Of a stretch of 52,893 nt of DNA, positions 52,799 through 52,893 are shown piece after piece. Numbering within the stretch: position 1 is the stretch's first letter; each line of letters opens with the position of its first letter. The position numbers and the translations under genes were made by a program. The notes below the pieces were generated by a model that was not told where the DNA came from, ran no database searches, and saw only the letters and a list, made by a program, of their open reading frames with translations. Source of the stretch: Bombilactobacillus bombi (GTDB lineage: Bacteria > Bacillota > Bacilli > Lactobacillales > Lactobacillaceae); contig NZ_SCHP01000008.1 in NCBI RefSeq assembly GCF_013607485.1, positions 1 to 52,893 on the forward strand. Reading direction: 5' to 3'.

Positions 52799-52893
52799 CT
52801 GTTTCTATCCCTTCCCTTTTATATTAATTTTCCACAATCAAAGATATTGGCAATAACTTATTTCCATCTCACTCTACTTCATATATTTTATAA

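Overview
The window looks like a low-GC Lactobacillaceae chromosome. Secreted proteins repeatedly end in SLAP (lactobacillar S-layer-type) domains. It also has a choloylglycine hydrolase-family gene, an OpuA betaine importer, an FMN-riboswitch RibU operon, a DUF1659/DUF2922 pair and strong AGGAGG ribosome sites. Host-associated lactobacilli (acidophilus-type or bee-gut lineages) fit best, but the species cannot be fixed from sequence alone.

Layout. 1-7.9 kb holds gpmA, a Q/N-rich protein, an AI-2E-family permease, a lipoprotein, and a small sigma factor next to a protein that may be ComK-like. 7.9-28.5 kb is a surface island. Eight SLAP or SLAP-like proteins (two glucosaminidases, an amidase, a CAP-domain protein, three S-layer-like proteins and one without a signal peptide) are interleaved with polytopic membrane proteins of glycosyltransferase/acyltransferase type (AT3, a YfhO/PTPS-related protein, two DUF6056-type). 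A 67-codon single-span membrane protein sits inside this island behind a promoter whose 17-bp spacer contains a perfect Gram-positive LexA box, so it is a candidate SOS-induced division or envelope factor. 28.8-40.4 kb is housekeeping and transport: a TPR-like lipoprotein, a DUF915 hydrolase, opuA, a complete ribU-ATPase-ATPase-ecfT operon under an FMN riboswitch with a terminator, an NlpC/P60 hydrolase and the choloylglycine hydrolase. tRNA-Ala(CGC) and an isochorismatase-family hydrolase follow.

41.3-52.9 kb is an accessory region full of remnants. It holds a type I toxin-antitoxin module (holin-like toxin with RatA-like antisense RNA) plus two decayed copies, a class II bacteriocin with immunity gene, an IS30 remnant, a frameshifted Fic gene, an orphan AbiEi-type regulator with a perfect 19-bp inverted repeat at its start, a RelBE-type pair and an RRNPP-type regulator. 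It ends in a minus-strand operon reading ABC exporter - collapsed adenylation/thioesterase gene - UvrA-like ATPase - broken acyltransferase. I read this operon as the carcass of a polyketide/nonribosomal peptide cluster whose export and UvrA-type (DrrC-like) self-resistance genes are intact while the biosynthetic genes are dead.
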